NCBI GenBank assembly: GCA_958295945.1
Contig: OY282386.1
Coordinates: forward strand, 2,970,204 to 3,034,203
Source of the DNA: Candidatus Poribacteria bacterium
GTDB lineage: Bacteria; Poribacteria; WGA-4E; WGA-3G
Reading direction: 5' to 3'
DNA: 64,000 nucleotides
Part shown: piece by piece, positions 61,637 through 64,000 of the stretch
Numbering within the stretch: the first letter of the stretch is position 1
Layout of the letters: each line of letters begins with the position of its first letter
The notes under the pieces: model-generated
Database searches by the model: none
Seen by the model: the letters and a program-made list of their open reading frames with translations, nothing else
Told to the model about the DNA's origin: nothing
Position numbers and translations under genes: made by a program

Positions 61637-62467
61637 ATGAGATTGGAAGGAAAGATTGCGATAGTCGCGGGTGCTGCGTGGGGTGGAATCGGTGCTGCAA
61701 CAGCATACAAATTTGCATGCGAAGGAGCGAAAGTAGTTGTCAACACACGCCGCAGAGAAGAAAAGTTGGCAGAAACTGTAGCCCGCATTAAAGATGCAGG
61801 CGGTGAAGCAGTCGCTGTAATGGGTGATGTTGCAGATGAAAAAACATGGGAAACACTCGTGGAAACAGCATTGACAAACTACGGTAAAATAACTACACTT
61901 GTTCATAATGCTGCACATTCTTATACCAAAAAAGCAATTGAATTCACACCAGAAGAATGGAATGAAAGTCTTGCTGTTACACTTGGTGGACCGTGGCTTG
62001 GTGCGAAGTATTGTATCCCAGATATGATTAAAAACGGTGGGGGAAACCTTGTCTTTATCTCAACTGTCAATGCAACAATTACAAATCCGGGTTTTGGACT
62101 TTATGGTGCGGGAAAAGGTGGATTAAACGCATTAACACGGAGTATTGCACTTGACTACGGTAGCGAAGGCATTCGCGCAAATGCTATTGCTCCTGGGCAG
62201 ATTGTTGGGGAACGAGGTGAAGCATCTCTCGCTGCGGATGCACTTGAAGAGCAAGCCTCACGCGATTGTTACCCAATTGGTAGATACGGAAAACCGGAAG
62301 ATATAGCGAATGTAGCACTATTTTTAGCATCTGATGAAGCCGATTTTGTTACTGGAATTGTGTTGACTGCTGATGGTGGTTTGACACTGCAGTCACCAGA
62401 GGCACTTGTGCGTCCCTCTTTCCGTCTTCGTTGGAGAGATGATATTCTTGTGCCACAGGCGAAATAG
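61637..62467 (+). CDS. short-chain dehydrogenase/reductase
   Basis: The start at 61637 (MRLEGKIAIVAGAAWGGIG) has AAGGA just upstream; an in-frame upstream start at 61592 would add 15 residues outside the fold and overlap the IS end. The 276-residue SDR has the glycine-rich loop GAAWGGIG, NAAH, and the active site S...Y-x3-K as FISTVNATITNPGFGLYGAGKG. The variation in the glycine motif (AGAAWGGIG rather than TGGxxGIG) is mild. The substrate is unknown. Confidence 0.9.
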   Translation: MRLEGKIAIVAGAAWGGIGAATAYKFACEGAKVVVNTRRREEKLAETVARIKDAGGEAVAVMGDVADEKTWETLVETALTNYGKITTLVHNAAHSYTKKAIEFTPEEWNESLAVTLGGPWLGAKYCIPDMIKNGGGNLVFISTVNATITNPGFGLYGAGKGGLNALTRSIALDYGSEGIRANAIAPGQIVGERGEASLAADALEEQASRDCYPIGRYGKPEDIANVALFLASDEADFVTGIVLTADGGLTLQSPEALVRPSFRLRWRDDILVPQAK

Positions 62468-62598
62468 GTTTCAACAATCGTATTGATGTGTTTTTAAATA
62501 CTATATTTACAAAATGTAGAGATGGGTCTCCGTACGAGTTGGTTTCCTTGATTGAATTATAGGTGAAGAACCTATTAAACATAAAAAGGAGTAAAATA

Positions 62599-63327
62599 AT
62601 GTGTGGAAGATTTACACTCGCAACCGAATTTGAGAAATGGAATGAACACTTTGACGACTTACAACTGAAGATGGAGTTTTCACCACGATATAATATCACA
62701 CCCACACAAGATGTGGCAGTTATTGCTAACACGAGCGAAGTTGGCGAAGGACATCAGGTAGAATTATATCATTGGGGGCTTATTCCATCTTGGGCAAAAG
62801 ACCCGAAAATTGGAAGCCGGATGATAAATGCGCGTTCAGAAACACTCACAGAAAAACCTTCATTCCGAAGTGCCTACAAACGCAGACGGTGTCTCATCTT
62901 GGCTGATGGATACTATGAATGGCAAACAATTCCAGGTGAAAAATCCAAACAACCGATTTACGTACGTCTCAAATCGCAAAATCCATTTGCTTTTGCTGGA
63001 TTGTGGGAGGAATGGAAGGCAAATTATATGGAGAAACCCCTCCGTTCATGCACTATCATTACCTGTTCACCGAATTCGTTTTTAGACCAATATCACCACA
63101 GAATGCCCGTAATTTTACCTGAAGACGTTTACGCACAATGGCTTGCAACAGGTGAAAAGTCAGCCGAGACGTTACAGCCACTGCTCAAACCTTATCCAGA
63201 TGATCAGATAGAGGCATATCCTGTGTCACGTTTTGTTAATCGTCCTGCAAATGATTCTCCAGAATGTATCCAACGTGTCTCGGAGATGGACACAGATAAC
63301 CAGAAAGTAGAACAAAGTTTATTCTAA
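62599..63327 (+). CDS. SRAP domain protein (YedK/HMCES type)
   Basis: The start at 62599 (MCGRFTLATEFEKW) is required because Cys2 is the catalytic nucleophile that crosslinks to abasic sites in single-stranded DNA; AAAAGGAG lies just upstream. The 242-residue protein keeps MINARSETLTEKPSF, CLILADGYYEW, FAFAGLWEEW, CTIITCSPN and HHRMPVIL, the full SRAP signature including the active-site Asn, Glu and His. It protects abasic sites during replication and complements endonuclease IV at the other end of the window. Confidence 0.95.
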   Translation: MCGRFTLATEFEKWNEHFDDLQLKMEFSPRYNITPTQDVAVIANTSEVGEGHQVELYHWGLIPSWAKDPKIGSRMINARSETLTEKPSFRSAYKRRRCLILADGYYEWQTIPGEKSKQPIYVRLKSQNPFAFAGLWEEWKANYMEKPLRSCTIITCSPNSFLDQYHHRMPVILPEDVYAQWLATGEKSAETLQPLLKPYPDDQIEAYPVSRFVNRPANDSPECIQRVSEMDTDNQKVEQSLF

Positions 63328-63368
63328 TTCGTTTAATATTCATATAACAACTATAGTAGGAAGGGATT

Positions 63369-64000
63369 ATGTCAAAACCGACCAAAGAGCAAATGCTCTT
63401 TATGTATCGCAAGATGATGGAAATTCGTCAATTTGAGGAAGCAGCGGGAACACTCTATCAAAGTGGTCAACTTCCAGGTTTTTTGCATCTATACATAGGT
63501 GAAGAAGCAACTGCTGTAGGTGTCTGTGCACATTTGGCAGATGAAGATTATATTACCAGTACACATCGTGGACATGGACATCTCATTGCTAAGGGTGGCA
63601 GGCGCGACCGAATGATGGCAGAACTATTTGCACGAACGACCGGTTACTGCAAGGGTAAAGGTGGTTCCATGCACATCGCTGATAAAGAAACAGGTATTCT
63701 CGGGGCAAATGGTGTTGTTGGCGCGGGGATTCCGCTTGCAGCAGGTGCTGCCCTCTCTGCGAAATACCGTGGCACGCAACAGATCGCTGTTTCTTTTTTC
63801 GGAGACGGTGCAACGAATCAAGGTGTATTCCATGAAACCCTTAACCTCGCTGCAGTATGGGAATTGCCTGTGGTCTTTGTCTGTGAAAATAACCGATTCG
63901 GTATGGGGACACCCCAAAGCGAGCACCAGCGAGTAGAGGATATCGCTGTTCGTGCTCCTGCTTATGATATTCCCGGGGTTACTGTTGACGGCAACGATGT
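63369..64000 (+). CDS. pyruvate/acetoin dehydrogenase-type E1 alpha subunit, 3' end outside the window
   Basis: AGGAAGGGATT precedes the ATG. The frame reads MSKPTKEQMLFMYRKMMEIR, THRGHGHLIAKGG, GKGGSMHIAD and the thiamine pyrophosphate motif GDGATNQGVFHETLNLAAVW, ending in ENN. It is the alpha subunit of a 2-oxo acid dehydrogenase (pyruvate or acetoin type) that decarboxylates the 2-oxo acid on thiamine pyrophosphate. About 210 codons are in the window; the beta subunit is expected just beyond the right edge. Confidence 0.94.
   Translation, partial: MSKPTKEQMLFMYRKMMEIRQFEEAAGTLYQSGQLPGFLHLYIGEEATAVGVCAHLADEDYITSTHRGHGHLIAKGGRRDRMMAELFARTTGYCKGKGGSMHIADKETGILGANGVVGAGIPLAAGAALSAKYRGTQQIAVSFFGDGATNQGVFHETLNLAAVWELPVVFVCENNRFGMGTPQSEHQRVEDIAVRAPAYDIPGVTVDGND

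Overview
The window looks like a piece of chromosome from an uncultured, sponge- or marine-associated bacterium of the Candidatus Poribacteria type. This is inferred from gene content: five intact and one broken Gfo/Idh/MocA dehydrogenases, a phytanoyl-CoA dioxygenase-family protein, secreted giant WD40 proteins, several TPR proteins, and a low-GC background rich in short palindromic repeats. No rRNA or tRNA gene was seen, so the assignment rests on content alone.

Layout. 1-4.8 kb: housekeeping and sugar-type metabolism (obg GTPase cut by the left edge, endonuclease IV, a zinc alcohol dehydrogenase, a Gfo/Idh dehydrogenase). 5.1-10.3 kb: a defence cassette made of a SIR2 / RecG-like ATPase / APAZ fusion, a short Argonaute overlapping it, and a TIR-like protein. 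10.4-14.7 kb: DUF58 protein, a lipoprotein, two Gfo/Idh enzymes and a VOC protein. 14.6-17.5 kb: a decayed tandem array of VOC-gene tails and PD-(D/E)XK nuclease genes, interrupted by an IS remnant. 17.5-21.3 kb: three co-oriented genes (DUF4268 nuclease-like, two membrane TPR proteins). 21.8-25.0 kb: a three-gene glycosyltransferase operon. 25-38 kb: membrane and small proteins, a copper ATPase, dehydrogenases, a 14-repeat WD40 protein, an aldolase/RraA pair, an AAA-type ATPase, an MFS exporter and a sigma-region-4-like regulator. 38.6-48.3 kb: a broken IS630, a prenyltransferase-like secreted protein, twin 21-repeat WD40 proteins, a Gfo/Idh enzyme and a DUF547 protein.

48.6-56 kb: a second defence island. 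It has an Mrr-like nuclease fused to a STAND ATPase with a long helical C-terminus (Avs-like), an overlapping HEPN protein with an RNQLIH motif, a second copy of the TIR-like gene, and an ADP-ribosyltransferase-like gene with a small partner. 56-64 kb: IS and MITE remnants, two small paralogous membrane proteins, a PhyH protein, a TPR protein, an IS5-type element with a frameshifted transposase, an SDR enzyme, an SRAP protein, and the start of a pyruvate-dehydrogenase-type E1 alpha gene cut by the right edge.

The most interesting content is the pair of immune cassettes tied together by the duplicated TIR-like gene. The first combines two predicted NAD-consuming effectors (SIR2 and TIR) and a GHKL-type ATPase region with a nuclease-dead Argonaute. 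The window is also rich in small non-autonomous elements, one of which has a visible 9-bp target duplication.
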